Source of the DNA: Synechococcus sp. RS9916
GTDB taxonomy: Bacteria > Cyanobacteriota > Cyanobacteriia > PCC-6307 > Cyanobiaceae
Reading direction: 5' to 3'
Assembly (NCBI RefSeq): GCF_000153825.1
Contig: NZ_DS022299.1
Location: 709,216-773,215, forward strand
DNA: 64,000 nucleotides
Position 1 is the first letter of the stretch. Each line of letters opens with the position of its first letter. The translations under genes were made by a program, and so were the position numbers. Below the pieces are notes generated by a model. The model had not been told where the DNA came from and did not search any database. It saw only the letters and a list, made by a program, of their open reading frames with translations. Shown here piece after piece: positions 8,807 through 17,253 of the stretch.

Positions 8807-11800
8807 GTGAACGGACCCCAGATGCAAGCAGGAACGATTGCGCAGACCACGTCCCGCTTTCTGGACCGTCTTCACTCTCCTGAACGTCCGGTGCTCGTGT
8901 TTGACGGAGCCACCGGTACATCGCTCCAGCAGCTGAATCTGACCGCCGCTGATTTTGGTGGCGAGGAACTCGAAGGCTGCAACGAAAATCTGGTGGTCAC
9001 CCGTCCGGATGCGGTGCAGAGCGTGCACCGTCTCTTCTTGGATGCAGGGTGCGATGTCATTGAGACCGACACGTTCGGTGCGGCGAGTGTTGTGCTCGCT
9101 GAGTACGGGCTCGAAGACCAGGCCTTTGAACTCAATCGTCGTGCTGCCGAGTTGGCCCGGGAAGTGGCTGATGAGTACAGCACCGATGCCAAACCCCGTT
9201 TTGTCGCCGGCTCAATGGGGCCCACAACCAAATTGCCCACCCTGGGCCACATCGACTTCGACACCCTCAAGCAGGCGTATTGCGAGCAGGCTGAGGGCCT
9301 TCTGGTGGGTGGCGTCGACCTGTTCATCATCGAAACCTGTCAGGACGTCCTCCAGATCAAGGCAGCTCTTCAGGGGGTGATGGATGCCTTCGAAAAGCGA
9401 GGCGAGCGCAGGCCGTTGATGGTTTCGGTGACCATGGAAACCACCGGCACCATGCTGGTGGGGTCCGACATCGCTGCTGTCGTGGCGATTCTCGAGCCCT
9501 TCCCGATCGACATTCTGGGGCTCAACTGCGCCACCGGCCCCGAACAAATGAAAGAGCACATCCGTTACTTGTCGGAATGCTCCCCATTTGTCGTCAGTTG
9601 CATCCCCAATGCAGGTCTTCCGGAAAACGTGGGCGGGGTCGCCCATTACCGGCTGCAACCGCTTGAGCTCAAGATGCAGCTCATGCATTTTGTTGAGGAT
9701 CTAGGCGTTCAGGTGATCGGTGGATGCTGCGGCACCACTCCGGCCCACATCAAGGCCCTTGCTGAGCTCTCCGAAGAGCTGACTCCCGCCGTGCGGCCCA
9801 CGCGTCTTCAACACCATGAGCGTCCTGTTCTCAAATATGAGCCGTCGGCTTCGTCGATCTACGGGGCCACGAGCTACCACCAAGACAACTCATTTCTGAT
9901 CATTGGCGAACGTCTCAACGCCAGTGGTTCGAAAAAGGTTCGTGAGCTCCTCAATGAGGAGGACTGGGATGGCCTTGTCGCTGTCGCCCGTGGTCAGGTC
10001 AAGGAAAATGCCCACGTTCTTGACGTGAACGTCGACTATGTCGGCCGCGATGGAGAAAGTGATATGCGTGAGTTGGTCTCACGTGTTGTGACCAACATCA
10101 ATCTGCCTTTGATGCTCGACTCCACCGAGTGGCAGAAAATGGAGGCTGGCCTCAAGGTTGCTGGCGGTAAGTGCATCTTGAATTCCACCAACTTTGAAGA
10201 TGGCGATGAACGCTTTTTCAAAGTTCTGGAACTGGCCAAACGCTACGGCGCAGGCGTTGTGGTGGGCACCATCGACGAGGATGGCATGGCGCGCACTGCT
10301 GAGAAAAAAGTAGCGATTGCCAAGCGTGCCTACCGGGCTGCTGTTGAGTATGGAATCCCAGCCCGTGAGATTTTTTACGATCCCCTAGCTCTGCCGATCT
10401 CGACAGGCATTGAAGAGGATCGCAGAAATGGCCTCGAAACAATTGAAGCCATCCGCCAGATCCGTGAAGACCTGCCGGGCGTGCACGTCGTTCTAGGTGT
10501 CTCCAATGTGAGTTTCGGCCTATCCCCGGCTGCAAGGATCACCCTCAACTCGGTGTTCCTGCATGACTGCTGTGAAGCCGGCATGGATGCGGCAATCGTG
10601 TCGCCGGCCAAGATTCTTCCGCTGATCAAGATCAGCGAGGAGCATCAAACGGTCTGCCGCGATCTGATTAACGACAACCGTCGCTTTGATGGAGACGTCT
10701 GTGTCTATGACCCGCTGACGGAACTCACCAGCCTCTTTGAAGGCGTGAGTGCGAAGGATGCACGTGCATCAGGTCCATCCCTCAGCGACCTGCCCGTGGA
10801 GGAGCGTCTCAAGCAGCACATCATCGATGGTGAGCGAATTGGCTTAGAGGATGCACTTGCGCTGGGTCTTGAGAGCTACAAACCACTAGAAATCGTCAAC
10901 ACCTTTTTGCTGGATGGCATGAAGGTGGTCGGTGAATTGTTCGGCTCCGGACAGATGCAACTGCCTTTTGTGTTGCAGTCAGCCGAAACCATGAAAGCTG
11001 CAGTGGCTTACCTCGAGCCCTACATGGAAAAAAGTGATGGTGAACGGTCTGCAAAAGCAAAGTTTCTCATCGCGACTGTGAAAGGCGATGTGCATGACAT
11101 TGGCAAAAATCTTGTTGACATCATCCTCACCAACAATGGCTATGAGGTAATCAATCTTGGTATCAAGCAAGATGTTGGCGCCATCATTGAGGCCCAGTTG
11201 AAGCATCAGGCGGATTGCATTGCCATGAGTGGACTGCTTGTGAAATCAACGGCCTTTATGAAGGACAACCTTCAGGCCTTTAACGAGGCTGGCATTACCG
11301 TTCCAGTTGTGCTTGGAGGTGCGGCACTCACACCTCGATTCGTCAACAAGGATTGCAGTGAGGTCTACAACGGCAAGGTGATCTATGGACGCGATGCCTT
11401 TACTGACCTCCGATTTATGGATGCCTATGTCAATGCCAATGCTGAAAACAGTTGGGATGATCAACAAGGGTTTCTCAACGGCACGCCCGAGGGATTGACC
11501 CTTGGTGGTGACACAGAGGCAGACAGCGATGCCAATCCTGAAACCTCATCTATGTCCAGTGATGCTCCTGTTCAGGCCGCAGCACCGGTCACCACCGAAC
11601 GATCGGAAGCTGTACCGGCCGAGGCTCCCATCACAGCGCCGTTCCTCGGGTCTTGCCTGCTTGATTCCAGTCAGATTCCACTGGAAGAGGTCATCGCCTA
11701 CCTCGACCGACAGGCACTATTTGCGGGTCAATGGCAGATGCGCAAAAGCAAAGAGCAATCCCGTGAGGCCTATGAACAGGAACTGGCTGACAAAGCGGAA

Positions 11801-12430
11801 CCCGTTCTTCAGGCTTGGTTGACCAGGATTCGCAACGAAGGATTGCTGCAGCCAGCCGTGGCTTATGGCTATTTCCCGTGCGGGCGGCGCGACAATAGCG
11901 TTGAGGTCTTTGAGCCCACTGGAGACGGTCGTTTGGGACGCTTCACCCTGCCCCGTCAACGGGGTGGGAATCGCTACTGCATCGCCGACTTCTTCAACGA
12001 CGTTGTTGACGATGGACCAAGTGACGTTCTGCCGATGCAAGCCGTAACCATGGGTGAGGTCGCCAGTCAGTTCAGTCAGTCTCTGTTTGCAGCTGACGCC
12101 TACAGCGATTATCTCTATTTCCATGGTCTTGCCGTCCAGATGGCTGAAGCACTGGCGGAGTGGACCCATGCACGCATCCGTCGCGAATGCGGCTTCTCAG
12201 ACCCTGATGGGATGCCTCTGCGCGATGTTCTGGCCCAGCGTTACCAAGGCAGTCGTTATTCCTTTGGCTATCCCGCCTGCCCCAATGTGGGGGACTCCAG
12301 AGATCAGCTGATTTGGTTGGGTGCTGATCGCATTGGCTTAACGATGGATGAGTCAGAGCAATTGCATCCTGAGCAGAGCACCACAGCATTGGTCGCTCTT
12401 CACAGCAAGGCGCGCTACTTCAGCGCCTGA
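8807..12430 (+). CDS. metH: cobalamin-dependent methionine synthase
   Basis: A 1207-residue MetH that transfers the methyl group of 5-methyltetrahydrofolate to homocysteine through bound corrinoid. Domains in order are: homocysteine-binding (about 20-335, zinc site ending IGGCCGTTP), pterin-binding (about 360-620), cobalamin cap and binding (about 640-880, with the [10 protein letters not shown] lower-ligand histidine motif), and SAM-dependent reactivation (about 960-1207, with [12 protein letters not shown]). A roughly 70-residue Ala/Pro/Ser/Thr-rich linker separates the last two. The start is GTG at 8807; an in-frame ATG at 8822 is an alternative. It needs the corrinoid made by cobN and cobU, both in this window. 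Confidence 0.96.
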   Translation: MNGPQMQAGTIAQTTSRFLDRLHSPERPVLVFDGATGTSLQQLNLTAADFGGEELEGCNENLVVTRPDAVQSVHRLFLDAGCDVIETDTFGAASVVLAEYGLEDQAFELNRRAAELAREVADEYSTDAKPRFVAGSMGPTTKLPTLGHIDFDTLKQAYCEQAEGLLVGGVDLFIIETCQDVLQIKAALQGVMDAFEKRGERRPLMVSVTMETTGTMLVGSDIAAVVAILEPFPIDILGLNCATGPEQMKEHIRYLSECSPFVVSCIPNAGLPENVGGVAHYRLQPLELKMQLMHFVEDLGVQVIGGCCGTTPAHIKALAELSEELTPAVRPTRLQHHERPVLKYEPSASSIYGATSYHQDNSFLIIGERLNASGSKKVRELLNEEDWDGLVAVARGQVKENAHVLDVNVDYVGRDGESDMRELVSRVVTNINLPLMLDSTEWQKMEAGLKVAGGKCILNSTNFEDGDERFFKVLELAKRYGAGVVVGTIDEDGMARTAEKKVAIAKRAYRAAVEYGIPAREIFYDPLALPISTGIEEDRRNGLETIEAIRQIREDLPGVHVVLGVSNVSFGLSPAARITLNSVFLHDCCEAGMDAAIVSPAKILPLIKISEEHQTVCRDLINDNRRFDGDVCVYDPLTELTSLFEGVSAKDARASGPSLSDLPVEERLKQHIIDGERIGLEDALALGLESYKPLEIVNTFLLDGMKVVGELFGSGQMQLPFVLQSAETMKAAVAYLEPYMEKSDGERSAKAKFLIATVKGDVHDIGKNLVDIILTNNGYEVINLGIKQDVGAIIEAQLKHQADCIAMSGLLVKSTAFMKDNLQAFNEAGITVPVVLGGAALTPRFVNKDCSEVYNGKVIYGRDAFTDLRFMDAYVNANAENSWDDQQGFLNGTPEGLTLGGDTEADSDANPETSSMSSDAPVQAAAPVTTERSEAVPAEAPITAPFLGSCLLDSSQIPLEEVIAYLDRQALFAGQWQMRKSKEQSREAYEQELADKAEPVLQAWLTRIRNEGLLQPAVAYGYFPCGRRDNSVEVFEPTGDGRLGRFTLPRQRGGNRYCIADFFNDVVDDGPSDVLPMQAVTMGEVASQFSQSLFAADAYSDYLYFHGLAVQMAEALAEWTHARIRRECGFSDPDGMPLRDVLAQRYQGSRYSFGYPACPNVGDSRDQLIWLGADRIGLTMDESEQLHPEQSTTALVALHSKARYFSA

Positions 12431-12445
12431 ACCCCGCTCAGAGCG

Positions 12446-12475
12446 GAACGGTCACCCGCAGACTGGTGACTGTTC
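12446..12475. terminator. 11-bp hairpin after metH
   Basis: A stem GAACGGTCACC / GGTGACTGTTC with one G-T pair and an 8-base loop lies 16 bases after the metH stop and 13 bases before the next start. There is no T-run after it, so it may be an inefficient terminator, an RNA 3'-end stabiliser or a processing site and not a classic intrinsic terminator. Confidence 0.4.
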
Positions 12476-12487
12476 TGCACTGACGCC

Positions 12488-12760
12488 ATGGATCTCAGCG
12501 GACCCGACGCCATCGACAAAGCCATCGCCGCAGGGATCGACCTGGATGGCTCCCCCCTGCCCGAAGCAATGCTCGGGCTTTACAACGACGTGATGGACAA
12601 GGAAGGACAACGCAAGCGCAGCGGAGTGCGCAAGTCGATGCGCAATCGCGTGGTCCGCACGGGTGCGAAGCACTTCGACCAGGAGACCCTGAATCAACGG
12701 CTCATTGAAGCGGGCTGGGATGGCCTCAAGGAGAAGGAGATCGCTTTCTTCTACGGATGA
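12488..12760 (+). CDS. small conserved cyanobacterial protein, unknown function
   Basis: A 90-residue charged, soluble protein starting MDLSGPDAIDKAIAAG and ending LKEKEIAFFYG. The centre is strongly basic (QRKRSGVRKSMRNRVVR), which could bind nucleic acid or acidic partners. No domain is recognised. The codon use and composition resemble the neighbours, and the reading frame fills the gap between two hairpins, which supports a real gene. It lies 57 bases after metH on the same strand. Confidence 0.65.
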   Translation: MDLSGPDAIDKAIAAGIDLDGSPLPEAMLGLYNDVMDKEGQRKRSGVRKSMRNRVVRTGAKHFDQETLNQRLIEAGWDGLKEKEIAFFYG

Positions 12761-12786
12761 GGGCAGAAGCCTTTCAAACAGCAGCT

Positions 12787-12817
12787 GAGAGCCCTCTCAA
12801 AGGACGACGGGGCTCTC
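12787..12817. terminator. 8-bp hairpin between convergent genes
   Basis: A perfect stem GAGAGCCC / GGGCTCTC with a 15-base loop sits between the stop of the plus-strand small gene (12760) and the stop of the minus-strand small gene (12831). Its position suggests a bidirectional transcript end, but no T-run is present on either side. Confidence 0.35.
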
Positions 12818-12830
12818 TGTCCATCCAGGC

Positions 12831-13061
12831 TCACTCCTGGCAGAGCTTTTGCATGGTGTCGATGACCTCTTGCTGGAATTCCTCGAGGGCGCTGGACTCG
12901 CTCAGATCAATGCCTTCACCGGCTGCGTTCTGAGCCAAATCCTGGAAATGAAAGGCACCCTCGCCATTGGCCAAAAATTCGATGGCCGATGATTCGCCGC
13001 TTTCGCGAAAGGCATCGCACAGCGCCAGGAAGGCGGCGTCTTCAGTGAACTCCCAATCCAT
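12831..13061 (-). CDS. small acidic conserved protein, unknown function
   Basis: A 76-residue acidic protein beginning MDWEFTEDAAFLALCDAFRES and ending VIDTMQKLCQE. It is predicted soluble and largely helical, with two cysteines, and no domain is recognised. The phrase EFLANGEGAFHFQDLAQNAAGEG is glycine-poor and helix-forming. It is divergent from the DUF2237 gene. The low overlap with other genes and the biased third positions support it being coding. Confidence 0.6.
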   Translation of the reverse strand: MDWEFTEDAAFLALCDAFRESGESSAIEFLANGEGAFHFQDLAQNAAGEGIDLSESSALEEFQQEVIDTMQKLCQE

Positions 13062-13172
13062 CGAGGAGGCATGACTGATCGACCTTTAACGCCTCGCCCC
13101 CGGGATCCGTCAACCACCTTGTCGCGCAATGTGCCATTAATCCGGCAGAATCCAGGCATTGTTCTGCCGTCG

Positions 13173-13568
13173 ATGAGCGTGCAAAACCCTTCCGGCGCTG
13201 AGGTTCTCAACGTTTTGGGCCAGCCTTTGGACAGTTGTAGTTGTGAACCGATGACAGGTTGGTTCCGCGACGGCACCTGCCGAACTGATCAAAGCGATTT
13301 AGGACGTCACAGTGTGTGTTGCGTGATGACCGAAGGATTTCTGAGTTACAGCAAGGCTCAGGGAAACGACCTGTCCACCCCCGTACCCGCCTTTGGCTTT
13401 CCCGGTCTGAAGCCTGGGGATCACTGGTGCGTCTGTGCACCGCGCTGGAAACAGGCCCATGAGGATGGGATGGCCCCACCGGTCTGTCTTGAATCGACAG
13501 AACAGAGCACGCTTGAGGTGATCCCTCTGAAGGTGCTGCAGCCCATGGCCTACCAGGGGATGGGCTGA
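13173..13568 (+). CDS. DUF2237 family protein
   Basis: A 131-residue DUF2237 protein with the family core NVLGQPLDSCSCEPMTGWFRDG, the segment TEGFLSYSKAQGNDLSTP, and GFPGLKPGDHWCVC. The several cysteines in conserved places (CSC, CRT, CC, WCVC) hint at metal or redox chemistry, but the family has no established function. The open frame reaches back to an ATG at 13071, preceded by GAGGAGG with only one base of spacing. Those 34 extra residues look non-conserved, so I prefer 13173 with moderate confidence. The last 19 bases overlap the convergent SDR gene. Confidence 0.75.
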   Translation: MSVQNPSGAEVLNVLGQPLDSCSCEPMTGWFRDGTCRTDQSDLGRHSVCCVMTEGFLSYSKAQGNDLSTPVPAFGFPGLKPGDHWCVCAPRWKQAHEDGMAPPVCLESTEQSTLEVIPLKVLQPMAYQGMG

Positions 13569-14281
13569 CCGTCCCAGGCCAGGAAGGAACCGCTCTGGTC
13601 GGGGCCTTGGTTCATCAGCACCTCGAGCAGATGCCCTGCAGCCCGTTCAGGGCTGAACAAGGATTCCGGTCGGACAAACGACTGAAAAGGCTTCGACAAG
13701 GCCGTATCCGTCGTCCCTGGATGAAGCAACAACACTGTCGCCTGGGGGAAGCGTCGAGCCCACTCCAAGCTCAATGTTTTCAAGTACATGTTCTGGGCTG
13801 CTTTTGCGCCGCGATAGGCGTACCAACCTCCACTGCGGTTGTCGGTGATGCTTCCAACCCGAGCACTGAGGCTGGCGTAATGAAAGGGACGTGACCGTTC
13901 CAAGCACGGCTCGATTGCTTTGGCGAGCAGCAATGGTGCGGCGGCATTGACCGCGAAGCAAGCGTTGAGGGCATGCAGATCCACCTGCTGGAGCCGTTTT
14001 TCCGGCGTAATCGCAGGGGCATCACCGTCGGCACGGTGCAGCAGGCCTGTGGCATTGATCACCAACCGCAGGGGTAGGGAATCAGCGATCAGCTTCTGCT
14101 GAAACGCCTCGAGGCTGGGGGGAGATTCGAGATCGACCGACCAATCGATACCCGCGGCCAATTCACGGCCACACAGCGTCACCTCCAGCTGGGGGTGGTT
14201 CATCCGAAGGCTCGACGCCAGTGCTCGGCCGATGCCTCCGGCCCCCACCACCAACGCCCGTCCCGACCAAGGCATGCTCAT
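13550..14281 (-). CDS. short-chain dehydrogenase/reductase (C-factor-like)
   Basis: A 243-residue SDR enzyme. The N-terminal nucleotide-binding motif ALVVGAGGIGRALA (GxGGxG variant) and the catalytic YRGAK (YxxxK) preceded by a conserved serine (YASLSARVGSI) are both present. The size and the WYAYRGAKAAQNM segment resemble CsgA/C-factor-type SDRs often called cell-cell signalling proteins, but the substrate is unknown. I chose the start MSMPWSGRAL at 14281, with a second ATG six bases inside, because the upstream in-frame extension runs into the divergent gene and lacks any SDR feature. Confidence 0.82.
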   Translation of the reverse strand: MSMPWSGRALVVGAGGIGRALASSLRMNHPQLEVTLCGRELAAGIDWSVDLESPPSLEAFQQKLIADSLPLRLVINATGLLHRADGDAPAITPEKRLQQVDLHALNACFAVNAAAPLLLAKAIEPCLERSRPFHYASLSARVGSITDNRSGGWYAYRGAKAAQNMYLKTLSLEWARRFPQATVLLLHPGTTDTALSKPFQSFVRPESLFSPERAAGHLLEVLMNQGPDQSGSFLAWDGQPIPW

Positions 14282-14363
14282 GGCCAGACCATTGCAGCAA
14301 CGCTCCGCATGCTGATGAAGCCAAGAAGGGCCAGGATAGTTCTCTGATTTGAAGCTCCTTGTG

Positions 14364-15329
14364 ATGTTGTCCGGGCGCTCGCCATGGACTCTGCTGATGG
14401 CCCTCGGCTGTCTCAGCCTCGCCATTCCTTTGGCAGTGCGCTTAGGGGGTGCATTGCCTTGGGATGGGTCAACCTCCCCAGCCAAGGGGGGCGACAGACT
14501 GTTGGAGGCGCTGCTGGAGAGCGATCAGCCTGTCAGCGCTTCAAGCCTCCAAGGATCGGCCAGCCGAAGCAACGACAACGGCTCTGATCGCGATCCAAGC
14601 GGCCGGCCTAACTCATCAAGAGTGGAATCGACCTCAGGGCCGATTGCCACACCTCAGGTCCGGGTGGCGCTCCTGCGCCAGATTCCTCTCCGAAGCTTGG
14701 AAACCCAAGGGAACGGTCATTGCCAAGACCGACAGGGCAAGACCTACACAGCCATCAACATCCAGGGCTGGACAGGATCGCCATTGAGGTGTCGGAGCAT
14801 TGGCGCTGGGGCCATCGTCGTTAACGGACTCGCCTACCAAGGGACGATCGAACTGGTGCGTTCAGGTGATGAATGGCTTCCTGTCAATCACCTCGACTTG
14901 GAAACGTACGTCGCATCCGTGGTGGGTGCGGAAATGCCAAGCCATTGGAGTCGGGAAGCGCTGAAAGCGCAGGCGGTCGCTGCCCGTTCCTACGCGCTCG
15001 TCCATTTGGTGCGACCCGCCACCAGCCTTTATCACCTCGGCGACACCACACGTTGGCAGGTGTATGGGGGCGAAACCAGCACGGCGCCTAGCACATTGGC
15101 TGCCGCACGTGCCACAAAAGGCCAGGTCCTCAGTTTTAGGGGTGGTCTGGTGGAGAGCCTCTATGCGGCCACGGAATCGATCAGCGCTGAAGCCCATGGC
15201 CATCTCGGCGCCAGCATGAGCCAAACAGGAGCCCATGCCTTGGCACAGCAGGGGCACTCCTACACGCAAATTCTGGATCGGTACTACAAAGGAGCTGAGC
15301 TGGCGCGGATCACAGCCAATGGTCCTTGA
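14364..15329 (+). CDS. SpoIID/LytB-domain exported protein
   Basis: About 321 residues: a hydrophobic N-terminal segment (signal or anchor), a Ser/Arg-rich linker, and a C-terminal SpoIID domain with the signature EMPSHWSREALKAQAVAARSYAL. In sporulating Firmicutes SpoIID is a lytic transglycosylase; cyanobacteria do not sporulate, so a wall-remodelling role at the peptidoglycan is inferred. Conserved later segments include LSFRGGLVESLYAATES and YTQILDRYY. TTG at 14349 and GTG at 14361 are alternative starts. Its 3' end overlaps the next gene by 11 bases. Confidence 0.82.
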   Translation: MLSGRSPWTLLMALGCLSLAIPLAVRLGGALPWDGSTSPAKGGDRLLEALLESDQPVSASSLQGSASRSNDNGSDRDPSGRPNSSRVESTSGPIATPQVRVALLRQIPLRSLETQGNGHCQDRQGKTYTAINIQGWTGSPLRCRSIGAGAIVVNGLAYQGTIELVRSGDEWLPVNHLDLETYVASVVGAEMPSHWSREALKAQAVAARSYALVHLVRPATSLYHLGDTTRWQVYGGETSTAPSTLAAARATKGQVLSFRGGLVESLYAATESISAEAHGHLGASMSQTGAHALAQQGHSYTQILDRYYKGAELARITANGP

Positions 15330-16206
15330 GTGTTACGAGCAAGAGGCACTGGCGCGCAGTGCATCAGCTCTGCAGCTGGGTGCCCTTCACCCTTTGAAAA
15401 CCACCCGATGTAATCTCCCGGATCCCAATAGCTCGTCGCAGTTCGAGCTCAGGGCATTGGAGTCCGATCTGCCGAAGCATCTGCGGCCATCAGGTCCTAA
15501 ACCCAATCCGTTTCTTCCCTGGGATCCCCGACTGGAAGTGGCTCAGGTTGGACCTGACCACGCACTGATTCTCAACAAATACCCCGTCCAGCTTGGTCAC
15601 ATGCTGCTGGTCACACGCCAATGGGCGGCTCAGGGTGACTGGCTTCAAGCTGAAGACTTTCAAGCACTTGCCACAGTCGATCAGCGAACCAGCGGACTTT
15701 GGTTTTTCAACAGTGGTCCGGATGCTGGGGCGAGCCAACCCCATCGCCACATCCAATTGCTTCCGCGCAGCGACGTTGCATCGATCTGTCCGCGCGAACC
15801 ATGGTTTTTGGAACGCTTGGCCGCCATGGAAAGCTCCCAACGCGACCACTCTCGCCTTGAGAAAGCGGTCTGTGTTCATGAACGTGACATCAAAGAGCCG
15901 GATCAAGCCGGACATCTGATGGCTCTGTATCGGCAGATGAGCCAAGAGCTGGGTCTGGGAGATCCTTCACACGACCAGAAGCCCCTAGCTGCCTACAACC
16001 TGTTGTTGACCCGTCGATGGATTGCGCTCGTGCGACGGCTGCGGGATGGGTGCCATGGCTTCAGCATCAATGCGCTGGGTTTTGCTGGCTATCTGTTGAC
16101 CACACAGGTCTCTGATCAGCACTGGCTTAACACCCATGGCCCCGAGCAATTGCTGGAGAGCGTGATCGAGCCATTCCGTGATTTCTCTGTTGCTGCGAAC
16201 GGCTGA
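15319..16206 (+). CDS. ATP adenylyltransferase (Ap4A phosphorylase)
   Basis: A 295-residue protein of the APA1/2 family, which splits diadenosine tetraphosphate into ATP and ADP using phosphate. The HIT-type catalytic motif GASQPHRHIQLLP (HxHxQ) is present, as are the upstream VLLVTRQWAAQ-like strand region and FFNSGPDAGAS. The C-terminal part (YNLLLTRRWIALVRR, NALGFAGYLL) is typical of the APA2 tail. The ATG at 15319 lies within the end of the SpoIID gene, suggesting coupling. The longer upstream open frame is not used in this model. Confidence 0.87.
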   Translation: MVLECYEQEALARSASALQLGALHPLKTTRCNLPDPNSSSQFELRALESDLPKHLRPSGPKPNPFLPWDPRLEVAQVGPDHALILNKYPVQLGHMLLVTRQWAAQGDWLQAEDFQALATVDQRTSGLWFFNSGPDAGASQPHRHIQLLPRSDVASICPREPWFLERLAAMESSQRDHSRLEKAVCVHERDIKEPDQAGHLMALYRQMSQELGLGDPSHDQKPLAAYNLLLTRRWIALVRRLRDGCHGFSINALGFAGYLLTTQVSDQHWLNTHGPEQLLESVIEPFRDFSVAANG

Positions 16207-16259
16207 GGCGTGAATGGCTGAGGAAGACCTCTTCATGCCACCTCAGGCGACAAGGACTC

Positions 16260-16922
16260 ATGCAAAGGCTCACAACAGCTCGAAATCGTCGCGTCAGAGC
16301 TTCACTGGAATTGGTGACACCGATTGCCTTGCACTACGCACGGATCGCCAGACAAGACAAGGATGATCTGATTCAAGTGGGGCGGCTCGGACTGATCAAG
16401 GCTGCAGGCCTCTACCAAAACGCTTTTCAGGTTCCCTTCAGTGCTTTTGCCAGGCCCCACATCCGTGGGGCGATCCTTCACTACCTCCGCGACAGCGTTG
16501 GTTTAGTGCGTCTGCCTCGACGCGTTCAAGAGCGTGCTCAGAGGTTGCTCAAGCAGCAGGGCCAAACCGCACAGTTCCTTCAACACCAGGTCAGCCCCTC
16601 AGACCTGCAGCTTGTCGAGGACTACCGCCAACGTGGCGGATGGCAACCGCTGAGCGAAAGCGAACGACAAACCATCCCCACAATCGATGGCTGGACAGCC
16701 AGCGAGATCGCAGTCGAGGAACGAGACCAAGCGATAAGGAGGTATTGGCAACGCCTGCCGGTCATGGAACAACGCTGTGTTCAAGCCGTCGTTCTGGAAG
16801 GGCAGAGTTTGCGGGTCACCGCTCAGTCGCTGGGGACCAGCGCGATGACCGTGCAACGAAGGGTGAAAACGGCCTTAAGCATCCTGTCCAGACAATGCAG
16901 GAACGAGGGACTCCTGACCTGA
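16260..16922 (+). CDS. alternative RNA polymerase sigma factor, sigma-70 family, small type
   Basis: A 220-residue sigma factor with region 2 (ALHYARIARQDKDDLIQVGRLGLIKAA, then AFARPHIRGAILHYLRD) and region 4 (RYWQRLPVMEQRCVQAVVLEG, then the helix-turn-helix VTAQSLGTSAMTVQRRV). Region 1 and most of region 3 are lacking, as in group 3 (type III/SigF-like) cyanobacterial factors. It directs polymerase to a subset of promoters, and the regulon cannot be read from sequence. It lies 53 bases after the Ap4A gene, and no anti-sigma factor is adjacent. Confidence 0.87.
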   Translation: MQRLTTARNRRVRASLELVTPIALHYARIARQDKDDLIQVGRLGLIKAAGLYQNAFQVPFSAFARPHIRGAILHYLRDSVGLVRLPRRVQERAQRLLKQQGQTAQFLQHQVSPSDLQLVEDYRQRGGWQPLSESERQTIPTIDGWTASEIAVEERDQAIRRYWQRLPVMEQRCVQAVVLEGQSLRVTAQSLGTSAMTVQRRVKTALSILSRQCRNEGLLT

Positions 16923-16928
16923 AGGCCC

Positions 16929-17108
16929 TCAGTCCGAGCTGGTGTCGCGCGCAATCTGGCCTTCAAGGGTGCTGATCGAAGCATTGATCGCAGCCAGCTG
17001 GCGTTCCAAGCCGTCTCGCCAAAAGCGGAGCATCTCAAGCTTTCGCGACTGGTGATGCTTGCGCCAGTCAGAACTTGAGGCGCTGCTACAGAGAAATGGA
17101 GGGAGCAT
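16929..17108 (-). CDS. small coiled-coil conserved protein
   Basis: About 59 residues. The C-terminal part (DWRKHHQSRKLEMLRFWRDG, then LERQLAAINASISTLEGQI) is a regular heptad-rich helix that reads as a real protein. The N-terminal MLPPFLCSSASS is weak, so the true start is uncertain; a GTG at 17126 would add six residues. The function is unknown, and a scaffold or partner-binding helix is plausible. It converges with the sigma-factor gene six bases away, and its start codon overlaps that of a small plus-strand frame. Confidence 0.5.
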   Translation of the reverse strand: MLPPFLCSSASSSDWRKHHQSRKLEMLRFWRDGLERQLAAINASISTLEGQIARDTSSD

Positions 17109-17190
17109 GGACGTACAAGAACCCACTCAATACTGGCGAATGGGGACGCGCTCCGCGCCATCAGTTGGCAGTCATCTGGAACGTGTTTAA
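17107..17190 (+). CDS. possible 27-residue leader peptide
   Basis: ATG at 17107 is preceded by GGAGGGAGC, a strong ribosome binding site, and opens a 27-codon frame (MDVQEPTQYWRMGTRSAPSV and so on) ending at TAA 17188-17190. It precedes the DUF3370 gene by 64 bases and is antisense to the first codons of the small minus-strand gene. It may be a leader peptide or a chance frame. Confidence 0.3.
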   Translation: MDVQEPTQYWRMGTRSAPSVGSHLERV

Positions 17191-17253
17191 GTTTGAGGGC
17201 TGCGCAGTTTGTTCCGAGGAACAGGTCCCGCAATTCGGATCAAGGAGTCTCCC

